A stretch of 64,000 bases of DNA from SVFI01 sp045588655 (GCA_045588655.1 JAZNEP010000022.1:1-64000); one strand, 5' to 3'. Shown: positions 31,283-39,853, counted from the first letter of the stretch. The notes: generated from the letters alone by a model not told the origin. Translations and numbers: made by a program.

Positions 31283-32026
31283 ATGCCATACATAAAAAAA
31301 GAGTACATCTGTGGAGATGTTATTGAGGTAGAGAAGAGTCATACAGGGAGATACGGAGCCCCCGGATGTTCCAGGCAGAAAAAGAAAAAGCCGACACGGG
31401 AAGAGGTGGCCAAGCAGAATGAGATGAATGCGGTCAAGTATTTACGTCGGAAGATGAATTGTAACTTCGGTGCTGGTGACTACCATGTGATTCTGACATA
31501 CAAAAAGGAACTGAGACCGGATCAGGAAGGTGCGCGAAAGAGCTTGTCTCAATTTTTGAGGAAATTAAGAGCAGTTTATAAAAAACACTGCGCAGAACTG
31601 AAATACATAGTAACGACTGAATACAAGAGCAGAGCAATCCATCATCATCTGGTGGTTAACAATGTGAATTTACTAAATGTCACATCGCAGGTGTCGCGCC
31701 TGTGGCAGTATGGACGTCCTAAGTTTACGGTACTAGACGATACCGGAGATTATAGTCAGCTTGCCGAGTATTTTGTAAAAGAAACGGGACAGAGTTTTCG
31801 TGAACCTGATAATCCGAACAAGACACGATACAGCTGTTCGCGCAATTTGACAGAGCCGAAAGTAAAAAAGACGGTGATGTTTGCACGGACATGGCGGGAA
31901 GAACCACAAGCGCCAAAAGGTTGGTACATAGACAAGAATTCATTCTATGAAGGTGTAAACCCTGTGACAGGGTATCGGTACCAGTATTACACGATGCGAA
32001 GAATTAAAAGGGGGAAAGATCGATGA
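31283..32026 (+). CDS. HUH-type Rep-like replication protein
   Basis: 247 residues. Three motifs of rolling-circle Rep proteins appear in order: motif 1 YHVILTY (about 66-72), motif 2 the HUH-like AIHHHLVVNN (about 117), and motif 3 YSQLAEYFVKET (about 155-166) with the Tyr and Lys positions of the nicking site. Expected role: nicking one strand to start replication or repair. Basic N-terminus (RQKKKKPTR). The hairpin just upstream may be its origin. HUH proteins are known in some clostridial prophages but are not usual in P2-like ones of this gene order. Confidence 0.75.
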   Translation: MPYIKKEYICGDVIEVEKSHTGRYGAPGCSRQKKKKPTREEVAKQNEMNAVKYLRRKMNCNFGAGDYHVILTYKKELRPDQEGARKSLSQFLRKLRAVYKKHCAELKYIVTTEYKSRAIHHHLVVNNVNLLNVTSQVSRLWQYGRPKFTVLDDTGDYSQLAEYFVKETGQSFREPDNPNKTRYSCSRNLTEPKVKKTVMFARTWREEPQAPKGWYIDKNSFYEGVNPVTGYRYQYYTMRRIKRGKDR

Positions 32027-32463
32027 TGCAGGTAGAAATATATACAGAAACATCCATCCGGAGCCCTAGGAAACAGAAAGGGCACTTCGGATACATTCTT
32101 GTGTATCGTCCGGAAGGAAAAGACGATGCGACGGTATCGGATTTTAAAGAGAGAACCGATGTGACGCCGCATGAGATTGAGCTGGAAGCTTTGATATGTG
32201 CAATGAGCCGTCTGAACAGACCATGCGAAGTGCGTCTCATTCAGTCAAATCAATACATTCAGAATATGGTCACCACCGGGAACCTGTCGCATTGGCAGCA
32301 GAACGGATGGAAAACGGCCAAGGGAGATGAAGTAAAGAGCAAGGAACTGTGGCAGAAGCTGTCCGTTTTATTGGACCGACACTCAGCCACATGGACGGAA
32401 GATAGCGGATATCAGCAATGGCTAATCCGGGAAGTACAGAAACGGAAGGAGAAACAGAGATGA
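32023..32463 (+). CDS. RNase-H-fold protein with lost catalytic residues
   Basis: 146 residues with the RNase HI outline: strand 1 VEIYTETS (normally YTDGS), helix with ELEALICAM (conserved Glu kept), and IQSNQYIQN where the family has a D-S-x-Y motif. The first Asp is Glu and the third acidic residue is lost; the final His/Asp region is not recognisable. So it has the fold but probably little or no nuclease activity; an RNA- or DNA-binding role is possible. Overlaps the Rep-like gene by 4 bases and the next gene by 4. Confidence 0.65.
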   Translation: MMQVEIYTETSIRSPRKQKGHFGYILVYRPEGKDDATVSDFKERTDVTPHEIELEALICAMSRLNRPCEVRLIQSNQYIQNMVTTGNLSHWQQNGWKTAKGDEVKSKELWQKLSVLLDRHSATWTEDSGYQQWLIREVQKRKEKQR

Positions 32464-32771
32464 AAAATATTTCGTTGGAAAATAAGGTTGGTGAATTGCT
32501 CCTTAAATGGGGTATTACACCAGAGATAAAAGGATTTCAGTACATTATCGACGCAGTATGTGCGTGGGATGGAGAAAAAACATGTATGGAAATCTATTAC
32601 GAAATTGCGTATAAGCACAAAGATAAATGGTCCAAGGTAGAGAGGGCAATCCGACACGCATTCGGGAAACTGGATTATAACCAGAAGAATGTCAAAGAAT
32701 TTTTTGGAGAGGTTGAGAGAAAGAACTCCAAGCTGATTAGTCTGATTGCATGGAGATGCAGGGAGGAATAG
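32460..32771 (+). CDS. Spo0A C-terminal-domain-like DNA-binding protein
   Basis: 103 residues matching the DNA-binding (effector) domain of the sporulation master regulator Spo0A: GITPEIKGFQYIIDAVC, then YYEIAYKHKDKWSKVERAIRHAF, the recognition-helix block. There is no receiver domain, so it cannot be controlled by phosphorylation. It could act on 0A-box-like sites of the phage or host. ATG 32460 overlaps the previous stop by 4 bases. Confidence 0.8.
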   Translation: MKNISLENKVGELLLKWGITPEIKGFQYIIDAVCAWDGEKTCMEIYYEIAYKHKDKWSKVERAIRHAFGKLDYNQKNVKEFFGEVERKNSKLISLIAWRCREE

Positions 32772-32773
32772 AT

Positions 32774-33259
32774 ATGTTTGATAAATATGGAGAATTTGAC
32801 AGTAGTGCAGAGATCAATGAAGCGGCAAAAGGTTTTTTAGAGGAAGGAGATTTTAAATCATTAACGGAAATGGCTGTTGAGAATGGTCTGGACACGATGG
32901 ATGCAGAGGATTATATCGACGGAGTAGTACCAGAGCTCTGTAATGAGCTCATGGCAGCAGTCGGGAAGCTGGAAGTAGAGTGTAAGGAGTTACAGGTCAA
33001 AGAGATTATGCGCGACTGGGTAGAATACATCAAAGCACAGTGTACGGAAAACAGAGCTATGGCAGCAGCTGTACGAAAGAAAGGCAAGAGTCTAAAGGGA
33101 TGTATAGCGGCATTACTTGTATGGTCCTTTCAGAATCAGATTCCGGTACCGGCGGATGTGCTCAAGGAAGCTAAGGTAAATGCTGGCAGATGCACACTTG
33201 GTATTCCGGGAATGGGACAGGCCAAGAAGATTATCAATGAGTATTATCTCGGAAAGTAG
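32774..33259 (+). CDS. PcfK-like protein
   Basis: 161 residues. The C-terminal half has the PcfK-like pattern: KSLKGCIAALL, a variable part, then GQAKKIINEYYLG. PcfK is next to PcfJ on conjugative plasmid pCF10, and here too a PcfJ-like gene follows after 7 bases. Proteins of this family have been described among anti-Cas9 proteins (AcrIIA9-type); whether this one has that activity is only a hypothesis. ATG 32774 follows GGGAGGAATAGAT. Confidence 0.6.
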   Translation: MFDKYGEFDSSAEINEAAKGFLEEGDFKSLTEMAVENGLDTMDAEDYIDGVVPELCNELMAAVGKLEVECKELQVKEIMRDWVEYIKAQCTENRAMAAAVRKKGKSLKGCIAALLVWSFQNQIPVPADVLKEAKVNAGRCTLGIPGMGQAKKIINEYYLGK

Positions 33260-33266
33260 GTGACGC

Positions 33267-35279
33267 ATGAATAAAAAAGACTTATTGGAGATACCCAAGC
33301 TCAGATTGACTTCAGGTATGATAACGAAAGCCAAAAGCAAAGAGTATAGCAGATTTTATCGCGCAATCGTAAAGGATGGGATATTGAAAGTTGCAGTTTG
33401 GAACTTTTGTACAAGAACCGCTACTCTGACAGCAGAGCCGGATTATGAGATATACGTAGACAAAGATAATAATACATGGGAAAACCGAGATGTATCTCAA
33501 AACAGCTGGGGGAAAGCACGAATTGAAAATCTCAATATGCCCACTAGCTACGAAGATTATTACGGAGTGAAGGGATACGAACCACAACAGGATCGAAAGC
33601 TTGTAAATAAATACTTCGAATCGGACAAAAACAAAACAATCAGAGATGTAGTGTTGAAATTTCAGAAAGAAATTGCGAGAGAGAAACTTCAGAGGGCACA
33701 TAGTGCAGAACTGTCAGTGATAGATGCGGTGATGTATCAGGTGCCGGAAGAACCGAAAGATTTTGAAGATTGGATAGTAAAAGAAGCATTTTGCAATTCA
33801 CAGTACATGCTTTATGACAAGGCGGCTGGCAAGTCGCGTTGTACAAGCTGTTGGGGGATTGTAGATTACAAAAAAGATTTCAGACACAATCAAGAAGGCA
33901 AATGTCCGCTGTGTCATTCGGATGTCATGTATAAATCATGGAATAAGCAAAAAGTAATCCAAGACAATAAAATTATTGGCACGCTTCAGCGTCTCAAAGA
34001 TGATACGGGATATGTAATCCGACAATGGAAGGTTAGAATCAGATATCAGAAAAACAATGATTACACAAAAGAACTATTCCGGTATGAGTATTTGAGATAT
34101 GAAATGTCAGATGACTTCCGCATAGGTAGGAGATACGAGTGGGGCGAATACAAAAATACTAGGCAATATAGATGGTGTTATCACATCAATCACGGATTGA
34201 GTGGGTATTGTTCAGATTTTCATTTAAGACCGGAATGTATTTTATATCCACGCAACATCACAAGACTACTGAAAAATACAGAACTAAAGTATATGCCGGT
34301 GGCAAAATTATTGCGTCGAAAGCGTGGGCGTTATATAGAGGTGGACAAGGTATTTGGCAGCTGTTACCGCTATCCTCAAATCGAAATGTTACTCAAGGTA
34401 GGCCTTGTAAGTGTTGCATACGATATAATCAGGGGTCATGACCAGCGTATGCAGTGGAATGGAGAAAGTCCATGGAAATATCTAGGAATTTCTAAGGATT
34501 ATTACAAGATGGCACTCAAAAAAGACCCATCTATAAAAGAAGTACAAGTGATGAGGATAGCAATGGAGAATCACAGGATGCTGAATTTTGGCCAGATTGT
34601 ATTTTACGCAAAATATTTCAATCGAGAGGATACGCGAAATTTGTTAGAGCTGGGGCATACGGACAAGATGCATAGATACCTGCAGGAGCTACAGGAGAAG
34701 AGTAAGGAATATCTGCAAGATTATATAGACTACATTCATGATTTAGACTATATGAACCTGCCAAAGACAAAAGCGGCTCTATTTCCAAAGGATTTTCAAG
34801 CGGTACACAGACAAGTGGCTGAGATGCGAGTGGATAAGGAGAATAAACATGAAAAGGAAGAAATCAGAAAGAAAAATAGAAGATTCCAAAAGTTGCTACC
34901 GGAAATTCAGGAATTGTACAAGGTGGAAGATGAACAGTTTTGTATTGTAATTCCGGCCTGCAAAAAAGATTTTCAGTTGGAAGGGCAACTGCAGCATAAC
35001 TGTGTAGGCGGAACGTATTTTGACAAAATGCTGAAAAGGGAATGTGTGGTTGTGTTTTTAAGACAGAAAAATGATCCAGATAAACCATATTGCACGGTGG
35101 AATTTGATATACGAGGAAATGTCAGACAAAACAGGGCGATATACAACCGTCAGGCGCCACCGGAAGCAATAGAGTTTATAAATAGGGTTTCAGCAACAGT
35201 AAAACAGAAAATCATGAAGGAAGAAGCTGAGAAAGCAATGAAAGCAGAGAAAGAACTATTGCAGGTGGCAGCAGTATAG
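33267..35279 (+). CDS. PcfJ-like protein
   Basis: 670 residues. A four-Cys zinc ribbon lies near residues 191-220 (CTSCWG...CPLCHSD). The C-terminal PcfJ core has FCIVIPACKKDFQLEGQLQHNCVG followed by YCTVEFDIRGNVRQNRAIYNR. PcfJ-like genes occur on conjugative plasmids and many Firmicutes phages; their biochemical role is not established. It lies between the PcfK-like gene and a ParB-like gene in the replication block. Confidence 0.8.
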   Translation: MNKKDLLEIPKLRLTSGMITKAKSKEYSRFYRAIVKDGILKVAVWNFCTRTATLTAEPDYEIYVDKDNNTWENRDVSQNSWGKARIENLNMPTSYEDYYGVKGYEPQQDRKLVNKYFESDKNKTIRDVVLKFQKEIAREKLQRAHSAELSVIDAVMYQVPEEPKDFEDWIVKEAFCNSQYMLYDKAAGKSRCTSCWGIVDYKKDFRHNQEGKCPLCHSDVMYKSWNKQKVIQDNKIIGTLQRLKDDTGYVIRQWKVRIRYQKNNDYTKELFRYEYLRYEMSDDFRIGRRYEWGEYKNTRQYRWCYHINHGLSGYCSDFHLRPECILYPRNITRLLKNTELKYMPVAKLLRRKRGRYIEVDKVFGSCYRYPQIEMLLKVGLVSVAYDIIRGHDQRMQWNGESPWKYLGISKDYYKMALKKDPSIKEVQVMRIAMENHRMLNFGQIVFYAKYFNREDTRNLLELGHTDKMHRYLQELQEKSKEYLQDYIDYIHDLDYMNLPKTKAALFPKDFQAVHRQVAEMRVDKENKHEKEEIRKKNRRFQKLLPEIQELYKVEDEQFCIVIPACKKDFQLEGQLQHNCVGGTYFDKMLKRECVVVFLRQKNDPDKPYCTVEFDIRGNVRQNRAIYNRQAPPEAIEFINRVSATVKQKIMKEEAEKAMKAEKELLQVAAV

Positions 35280-35290
35280 GAGGAAAAAGA

Positions 35291-36616
35291 ATGAGTGAAA
35301 TAATGGAAAGTGGCAATACCGAAATGGTTTCATTTTCAAACTATAATGATTTCAAAATAGTAATGGACGCCGAAATCAGCGAGGCGGCAGCAGGGTTTGT
35401 GAGAATCGGTTATTTGCTAAAGATGGCCAAAGAGACAGACATACTGTCTGGTTCGCCGTATCATGACGTGAATGAATTTGCACAGAGGGAATACGGACTC
35501 ACCAGAGATATGGTGAGTCGTTATATCGATATCAATACCAAATACTCTGAGGGCGGTTGTTCCGACCGCCTGCAGGAGAAATACAGAGCATATGGATATT
35601 CCAAACTGGCTGAGATGCTAACACTACCGGATTATATCGCGGAAGAAATCTCACCGGATTATACCAGGGCAGAGATTCGAGAGATTAAAGCAGAGCTGAA
35701 AGAGGAAGAGAAGACAACAGATCTGGAACTGATGATTGAGAGGCAGCAGGATACCAATAACCTGGAAGAGGATTTGTTGCACAAGCTTATGCATGAGTAT
35801 TTCCGCGAGCATCCGAGTGAATGGATGGAGATTTGGGAGATTATGTGGAATACAGTACGCACGAGTTCCGATTCAGTTTCGCGCAAGCTCATTGAAGTGC
35901 TGGCTCCTTCAGGCACAGCTACACTGATTATTCGCATTCCGGGAACCGGAAGGTACCTGGTATCCATCCGCGAGGACAAAGAAGAGATAACAATCAAAAA
36001 CATGCGTGACGAGACATTCTGTCAGATATACACGTGGGAGCAGTTGGATGATTGCATGGACAATATGTGTGGTGATATCAAATGGACTGAGAATGATTGC
36101 ACTGCAGCATGGGAAGAACGTTACTCCCTGCCGTTCCCGAAACAGCCGGAACCAAAGAAAGAAGAGGCGCCAAACTGGCCGGCGAAAGAGACTAAGAAAC
36201 AGCAAAAGAAGGAATCTAAGGTTAAGAAATCGGCACCGAAACAGCCGGAACCGAAGAAAGAGGAGTCTGTGGCAGCAGTCAAAGAGGAAATTGCGCCGGC
36301 GCAACAGGATGAAAATACGATAAAGACTGAATGCGAGCCGGAAATTGAGAAGGTAGCCGGAGAAGTGGTTGAGGCGTATACAGAAGATATAAAGTTTGAG
36401 CCCGTAGCAAGCACAGAAACACAAAACACGTACGATAAGAGAACACAGATGTTGATAGAAACTATCAATGATGATTTAAAGAAGTTAAATCAGATGATAG
36501 TAGAAGAGAAGTGGACCGGAGCAAAGCTGGCCACAATAGACCTGCAGATACAGTTGGAACAGCTGGTTACATGGATTACAAGGAAGGAGGAAAGTGAAAA
36601 TGCAAATGAGCAATGA
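35291..36616 (+). CDS. ParB/DUF3102-like phage protein with a low-complexity middle
   Basis: 441 residues. The N-terminal 130 residues look helix-turn-helix-like (GFVRIGYLLKMAKE, then EFAQREYGLTRDMVSRYIDI). The middle has a Pro-Lys-Glu-rich linker with KQPEPKKEE twice (about residues 280 and 315). The codons for KEEIAPAQQ (36281-36306) are a 26-bp exact match to the end of the terminase gene. The C-terminus is a coiled-coil-like helix. Function unknown; probably DNA-binding in replication or packaging. Confidence 0.55.
   Translation: MSEIMESGNTEMVSFSNYNDFKIVMDAEISEAAAGFVRIGYLLKMAKETDILSGSPYHDVNEFAQREYGLTRDMVSRYIDINTKYSEGGCSDRLQEKYRAYGYSKLAEMLTLPDYIAEEISPDYTRAEIREIKAELKEEEKTTDLELMIERQQDTNNLEEDLLHKLMHEYFREHPSEWMEIWEIMWNTVRTSSDSVSRKLIEVLAPSGTATLIIRIPGTGRYLVSIREDKEEITIKNMRDETFCQIYTWEQLDDCMDNMCGDIKWTENDCTAAWEERYSLPFPKQPEPKKEEAPNWPAKETKKQQKKESKVKKSAPKQPEPKKEESVAAVKEEIAPAQQDENTIKTECEPEIEKVAGEVVEAYTEDIKFEPVASTETQNTYDKRTQMLIETINDDLKKLNQMIVEEKWTGAKLATIDLQIQLEQLVTWITRKEESENANEQ
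36281..36306 (+). repeat. 26-bp exact repeat with a palindromic core, copy 1
   Basis: Identical to 43847-43872. The core TTGCGCCGGCGCAA (36291-36304) is a perfect palindrome, very GC-rich for this genome. The same 14-mer recurs at 57955-57968. Confidence 0.75.
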
Positions 36617-36938
36617 AGAGATTGTAAAAATGTATCGCGAATCGAAGAATAAAAAAGCGCAGGTGGAGATTTTGGCTGATCTCAATGCCTGTGGAAAAGA
36701 AAAGATCCTGAGCATTCTGAAAGAAGGTGGAGTATCGCCAACAGAAATGCCGCGAAACCGCAAAAAGACAGAATGCGACGAGCGCTTACCAAGACTCGAA
36801 GAGCGGAAAGTAGAGAGGGAAGTTCTTCCGGATATAGTAAAAGAGGCGATATGTAAGCTCATGGAGATTGAACAGGAAGCAATCGACCGTCATAGCCAAA
36901 GGCTAAAAGAGCTGAATGAGTATTTAGAGCGGAGGTAG
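36600..36938 (+). CDS. Small helical phage protein
   Basis: 112 residues, highly charged. The N-terminal half looks like a helix-turn-helix (IVKMYRESKNKKAQVEILADL); the C-terminal half is a coiled coil (MEIEQEAIDRHSQRLKEL). ATG 36600 follows GGAGG. Its start overlaps the previous gene by 17 bases. Function unknown. Confidence 0.55.
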   Translation: MQMSNEEIVKMYRESKNKKAQVEILADLNACGKEKILSILKEGGVSPTEMPRNRKKTECDERLPRLEERKVEREVLPDIVKEAICKLMEIEQEAIDRHSQRLKELNEYLERR

Positions 36939-36941
36939 CAC

Positions 36942-37280
36942 ATGGCAAAACATACAAAGCTACTCCAGTTTACTAAGAAAGAAAAGGAAAAGGTATTTGA
37001 GCGTGATTATGGAACATGCCTTTTCTGCAATTTGTTCTTCCATATGGGATCATCAACACAGCTAGGATATGAGATTAAAGATGTAATGCACTACATACCG
37101 AAGTCCCAAGGAGGACTCGGGATAGAGCAGAATGGAGTAATCGGTTGCAGATACCATCACATGCTCCTGGACAACGGAAACAAAGGCTTTCGTGATCAAA
37201 TGCTTGAGATGATGCGGGACCACCTGCAGGAACATTATCCGAACTGGAATGAAGAGCAGCTGGTGTATAGAAAGTGGTGA
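36942..37280 (+). CDS. HNH-type nuclease
   Basis: 112 residues with an HNH layout: RDYGTCLFCN (first Cys pair), DVMHYIPKSQGG (catalytic His region), and NGVIGCRYHHMLLDNG (second Cys and His). HNH nucleases near phage packaging genes often assist terminase, but here the gene lies 4.3 kb before terminase among early genes. Cleavage specificity unknown. Confidence 0.75.
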   Translation: MAKHTKLLQFTKKEKEKVFERDYGTCLFCNLFFHMGSSTQLGYEIKDVMHYIPKSQGGLGIEQNGVIGCRYHHMLLDNGNKGFRDQMLEMMRDHLQEHYPNWNEEQLVYRKW

Positions 37281-37285
37281 ATAAT

Positions 37286-37528
37286 ATGCGGTTGATAGAT
37301 GCGGATGTTTTTAAAGAAGAAGTCGGAACAGAAACGAAATTGCGAAGAACAATTTGTAAAGTTATTAATGAACAACCAACAGCATACAACATTGATGCTG
37401 TTGTGGCAGAGTTGGAAGATAAAAAGAAGTTTTGGGAAGATAGTTATGATTATCAAATCGGTAAGGAAAAATCAAGAAGTTATGAACACGCAATCGAGAT
37501 AGTCAGAAAGGGTGGTGTGCATGAGTGA
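37286..37528 (+). CDS. Small phage protein (RLIDADVF family)
   Basis: 80 residues with the pattern RLIDADVFKEEV...QPTAYNIDAVV found in many small Firmicutes phage and accessory proteins of unknown role. The start is taken as ATG 37286, the usual beginning of this family, rather than GTG 37274. Its stop overlaps the start of the next gene by 8 bases. Confidence 0.65.
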   Translation: MRLIDADVFKEEVGTETKLRRTICKVINEQPTAYNIDAVVAELEDKKKFWEDSYDYQIGKEKSRSYEHAIEIVRKGGVHE

Positions 37529-37970
37529 AACAAAACTTCTTCCGTGTCCGTTTTGCGGTGGGGAAGCCACATTAAGAAAGAGTGAAGTAACTCAATTATA
37601 TCATGTAGCTTGTTTTGAATGTGGTTGCCGTCAAGATTCGAGTTATAAATCAGAATCGGCTATTAACGCATGGAACACACGAAAGCCGATGGATGATATT
37701 GTGGAGCGGTTGGAAGAATTTTGCTTTGAAGAATCGAAGAATAGCGTCAAAGACCTTGCAGAAGAACACAACAACGGATGGATTCCATGCGAAAGAGAAT
37801 TGCCGGAATTAGAAGCAGATGTGTTGTTATCATTGCGAAGTCTTGACATTTATACAGGATTCAGAGCAAACACAGAAGGATGTTTTTATGTGGAAGGGGA
37901 AGGATATGTGGAATTTGAAAATGTCCTTGCATGGCAACCACTTCCTGCACCATACAAGAAGGGGGAATGA
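37521..37970 (+). CDS. Lar-type restriction-alleviation and DUF551-like fusion
   Basis: 149 residues. The N-terminus is a Lar-like zinc domain (LLPCPFCGGEATL, second Cys pair in CFECGC, then NAWNTR). The C-terminus matches the DUF551 outline (GWIPCERELPE to VLAWQPLPAPYK). Lar proteins protect phage DNA from type I restriction in enteric phages; for these Firmicutes relatives the role is presumed. ATG 37521 follows AAAGGGTGGT. Confidence 0.7.
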   Translation: MSETKLLPCPFCGGEATLRKSEVTQLYHVACFECGCRQDSSYKSESAINAWNTRKPMDDIVERLEEFCFEESKNSVKDLAEEHNNGWIPCERELPELEADVLLSLRSLDIYTGFRANTEGCFYVEGEGYVEFENVLAWQPLPAPYKKGE

Positions 37971-37974
37971 AGTT

Positions 37975-38250
37975 ATGAAATATGCAGAAGAAATGTATAT
38001 CGGGAGCCAAATTTTTGAAGGAGATATGGATGGTTCAGAAAGTAATTTTACAGAAAAGATTGTAAAAACAAGGAAAGCGCATGATTGTTGTGTGTGCCAA
38101 AAAGAAATTCAGAAAGGAACAAAGATGGTTATGCAAAGCGCAGTTGTTCAAGATATGGGTTGGTGTAGTTGTTACATTTGCTTGCCATGTATTGAAAATT
38201 GGCTTGAAGAATCGGGGCAAGTAGAAACAGCAGACAATGAGCAGATTTGA
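37975..38250 (+). CDS. Small zinc-binding phage protein
   Basis: 91 residues with paired Cys motifs CCVCQKEI and CYICLPC, suggesting a zinc-binding fold. Acidic C-terminus. ATG 37975 follows GGGGGA; the frame upstream overlaps the previous gene. Function unknown. Confidence 0.55.
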   Translation: MKYAEEMYIGSQIFEGDMDGSESNFTEKIVKTRKAHDCCVCQKEIQKGTKMVMQSAVVQDMGWCSCYICLPCIENWLEESGQVETADNEQI

Positions 38251-38264
38251 AAGGGTGGAGTGAC

Positions 38265-38648
38265 TTGGAAAGACTAACAAAGAAAGAACACCTTCAAATA
38301 TTGAAAGGCATTGAACACAAATCAACTGAGATGATGATTTATGAAAAGCTCGGGGAGTACGAGGATGCAGAAGAGAATGGATTGCTGTTTAGGTTTCCGT
38401 GTAAGGTAGGTGATGAAGTTTATTTAATAAATCATAGCTTTTGTGAAGTTCGAAAAATACCACTGAAGTGTGTTGTTGATGAATATACATTCGACAAGAA
38501 TGATTGCTATGCAGTATTGAATGGAGCTATCAGCACATTCATGATGCGAAGATTTAAAGCAATAAATATAAAAAAATTTGGAACTACAGTATTTTTAAGC
38601 CAGAAAGAGGCAGAGCAGGCACTTGCGAAGCTGCATGGGAAAGATTAA
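38265..38648 (+). CDS. Hypothetical phage protein (MERLTK type)
   Basis: 127 residues. It begins (M)ERLTKKEHLQIL, a common start in small phage proteins, with a beta-rich middle (FRFPCKVGDEVYLI). A TTG start at 38265 is proposed since GGGTGGAG lies 4 bases upstream; the frame from 38247 overlaps the previous stop. Function unknown. Confidence 0.55.
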   Translation: MERLTKKEHLQILKGIEHKSTEMMIYEKLGEYEDAEENGLLFRFPCKVGDEVYLINHSFCEVRKIPLKCVVDEYTFDKNDCYAVLNGAISTFMMRRFKAINIKKFGTTVFLSQKEAEQALAKLHGKD

Positions 38649-38671
38649 AAACAGAACAGGAGGAACAAACA

Positions 38672-39031
38672 ATGATCGACAGAGTTGGAACATGTACATA
38701 TTGTGGACAAACCATTATGGTAAAAGCTCACAAGGACGCTACTGGAGCAGAGGTAAACAGAGAAGCTGTGCTTCAGTGTAAATGTGACGAAGCTAAGCTG
38801 GAGCAAAAGAGACAGACGGACATAAATGTCATTGAGGCATACATCAATCGCACATTAAATGCACCGGAGCGTGTTAAGCATTTGCTCATGGCAGCAGTCG
38901 GAGATGTAGGAAGAGGAACAATCAAAAGTATTGACATTAAAGCCGGTGAAAGCAAATATACTATTGCTCCGACATCAAAAGGATTGAAATGCTCCAAAGT
39001 GACAACGAAAACAGAGGAGAGAGAGTCATGA
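38672..39031 (+). CDS. Small phage protein with zinc ribbon
   Basis: 119 residues; Cys pairs in GTCTYCGQ and LQCKCDEA near the N-terminus. The rest is helical then beta. Ribosome site AGGAGGAACAAAC. Overlaps the next gene by 4 bases. Function unknown. Confidence 0.55.
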   Translation: MIDRVGTCTYCGQTIMVKAHKDATGAEVNREAVLQCKCDEAKLEQKRQTDINVIEAYINRTLNAPERVKHLLMAAVGDVGRGTIKSIDIKAGESKYTIAPTSKGLKCSKVTTKTEERES

Positions 39032-39219
39032 CAGTAAGAGAACTGGTTCCGGTCGGTACAAAGGTTAAATTACATCCGTCCGGCGAAAGAGGAATAGTAG
39101 AAAGAGAATATACAATTATTGAAGTGTATGAGCATTTTGCTGTGGCGGAAGATAAATTTGGAATCCGACAATGCGTATTAAATGCTGATCTTGTACAAAT
39201 GGGATTGGCAAAATGGTAA
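39028..39219 (+). CDS. Hypothetical small phage protein
   Basis: 63 residues, mostly beta (VGTKVKLHPSGERGIVEREY, then TIIEVYEHFAVAED), perhaps an SH3-like barrel. ATG 39028 overlaps the previous stop (ATGA) and follows AGAGGAGAGAG. Function unknown. Confidence 0.55.
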   Translation: MTVRELVPVGTKVKLHPSGERGIVEREYTIIEVYEHFAVAEDKFGIRQCVLNADLVQMGLAKW

Positions 39220-39226
39220 GGTGGTG

Positions 39227-39283
39227 ATGCAGTGGTTGAAACACCAGCTCGGAGGAGCAAAAGAAACTGTTCATGTTTTATAG
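39227..39283 (+). CDS. Possible 18-residue peptide
   Basis: ATG 39227 directly follows AAGGTGGTG and reads 18 codons to TAG. It may be a leader peptide or chance. Confidence 0.2.
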   Translation: MQWLKHQLGGAKETVHVL

Positions 39284-39301
39284 TATTTCACAAAGTACAC
39301 A

Positions 39302-39323
39302 TAAGGCTCCGCATGGAGCCTTA
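39302..39323 (+). promoter_or_regulatory. Hairpin before the late-activator gene
   Basis: AAGGCTCC and GGAGCCTT with a GCAT loop, directly abutting the ribosome site AAAGGAGG of the gene at 39335. No T-run, so it may control translation or act as a weak pause. Confidence 0.5.
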
Positions 39324-39334
39324 AAGGAGGAAAC

Positions 39335-39778
39335 ATGAAAACGATAGAAGAAATACGAGAAGAAAAGAAAGAATACATCATGTCATACAGAAACCTGAAA
39401 AACCTTATAAGGATTGAAGAGGATAGGTTGCGGCAGTTTCGAATTGATAAGGCTATGCCATCAGCCATTAAATACACTGGGATGCCAATGGGGAGCAGTG
39501 GTAATAGTGATCTTTCAAACTATGAGGTGCGTGAAGAGGAATTGATAGAATCCGTGGAGCGTGCAAAAGAAAATTATGTTAGAAGGTTAAGAGAGATACA
39601 TGACGCAGTTCATTCAATCAAAAAAAAGGAGTATGTGGAACTTCTGGAATTACGCTATTTGGGTAAAAAAACAAGCTGGAAGCAGATTGCAGAAAAAATG
39701 AATTACAGCGAAAGTCGTATATATGAATTGAGAAATGAAGCACTGGATGCATTTGAAATACCAGAGGTCACAGCGTGA
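39335..39778 (+). CDS. RinA/ArpU-like late-gene activator
   Basis: 147 residues. The N-terminal half is coiled coil; the C-terminal half is a sigma-region-4-like helix-turn-helix (VELLELRYLGKKTSWKQIAEKMNYSESRIYELRNEAL). These regulators switch on packaging and structural genes. Its position, last in the early block and before the terminase block, fits. A hairpin sits just before its ribosome site and a terminator follows. Confidence 0.8.
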   Translation: MKTIEEIREEKKEYIMSYRNLKNLIRIEEDRLRQFRIDKAMPSAIKYTGMPMGSSGNSDLSNYEVREEELIESVERAKENYVRRLREIHDAVHSIKKKEYVELLELRYLGKKTSWKQIAEKMNYSESRIYELRNEALDAFEIPEVTA

Positions 39779-39853
39779 ATAGTAAATGCTTTACCATCCA
39801 AAAGCTGGATAAATTTGTGGAAAAGACCGAAAGGTTAAATTAATATTATACGG

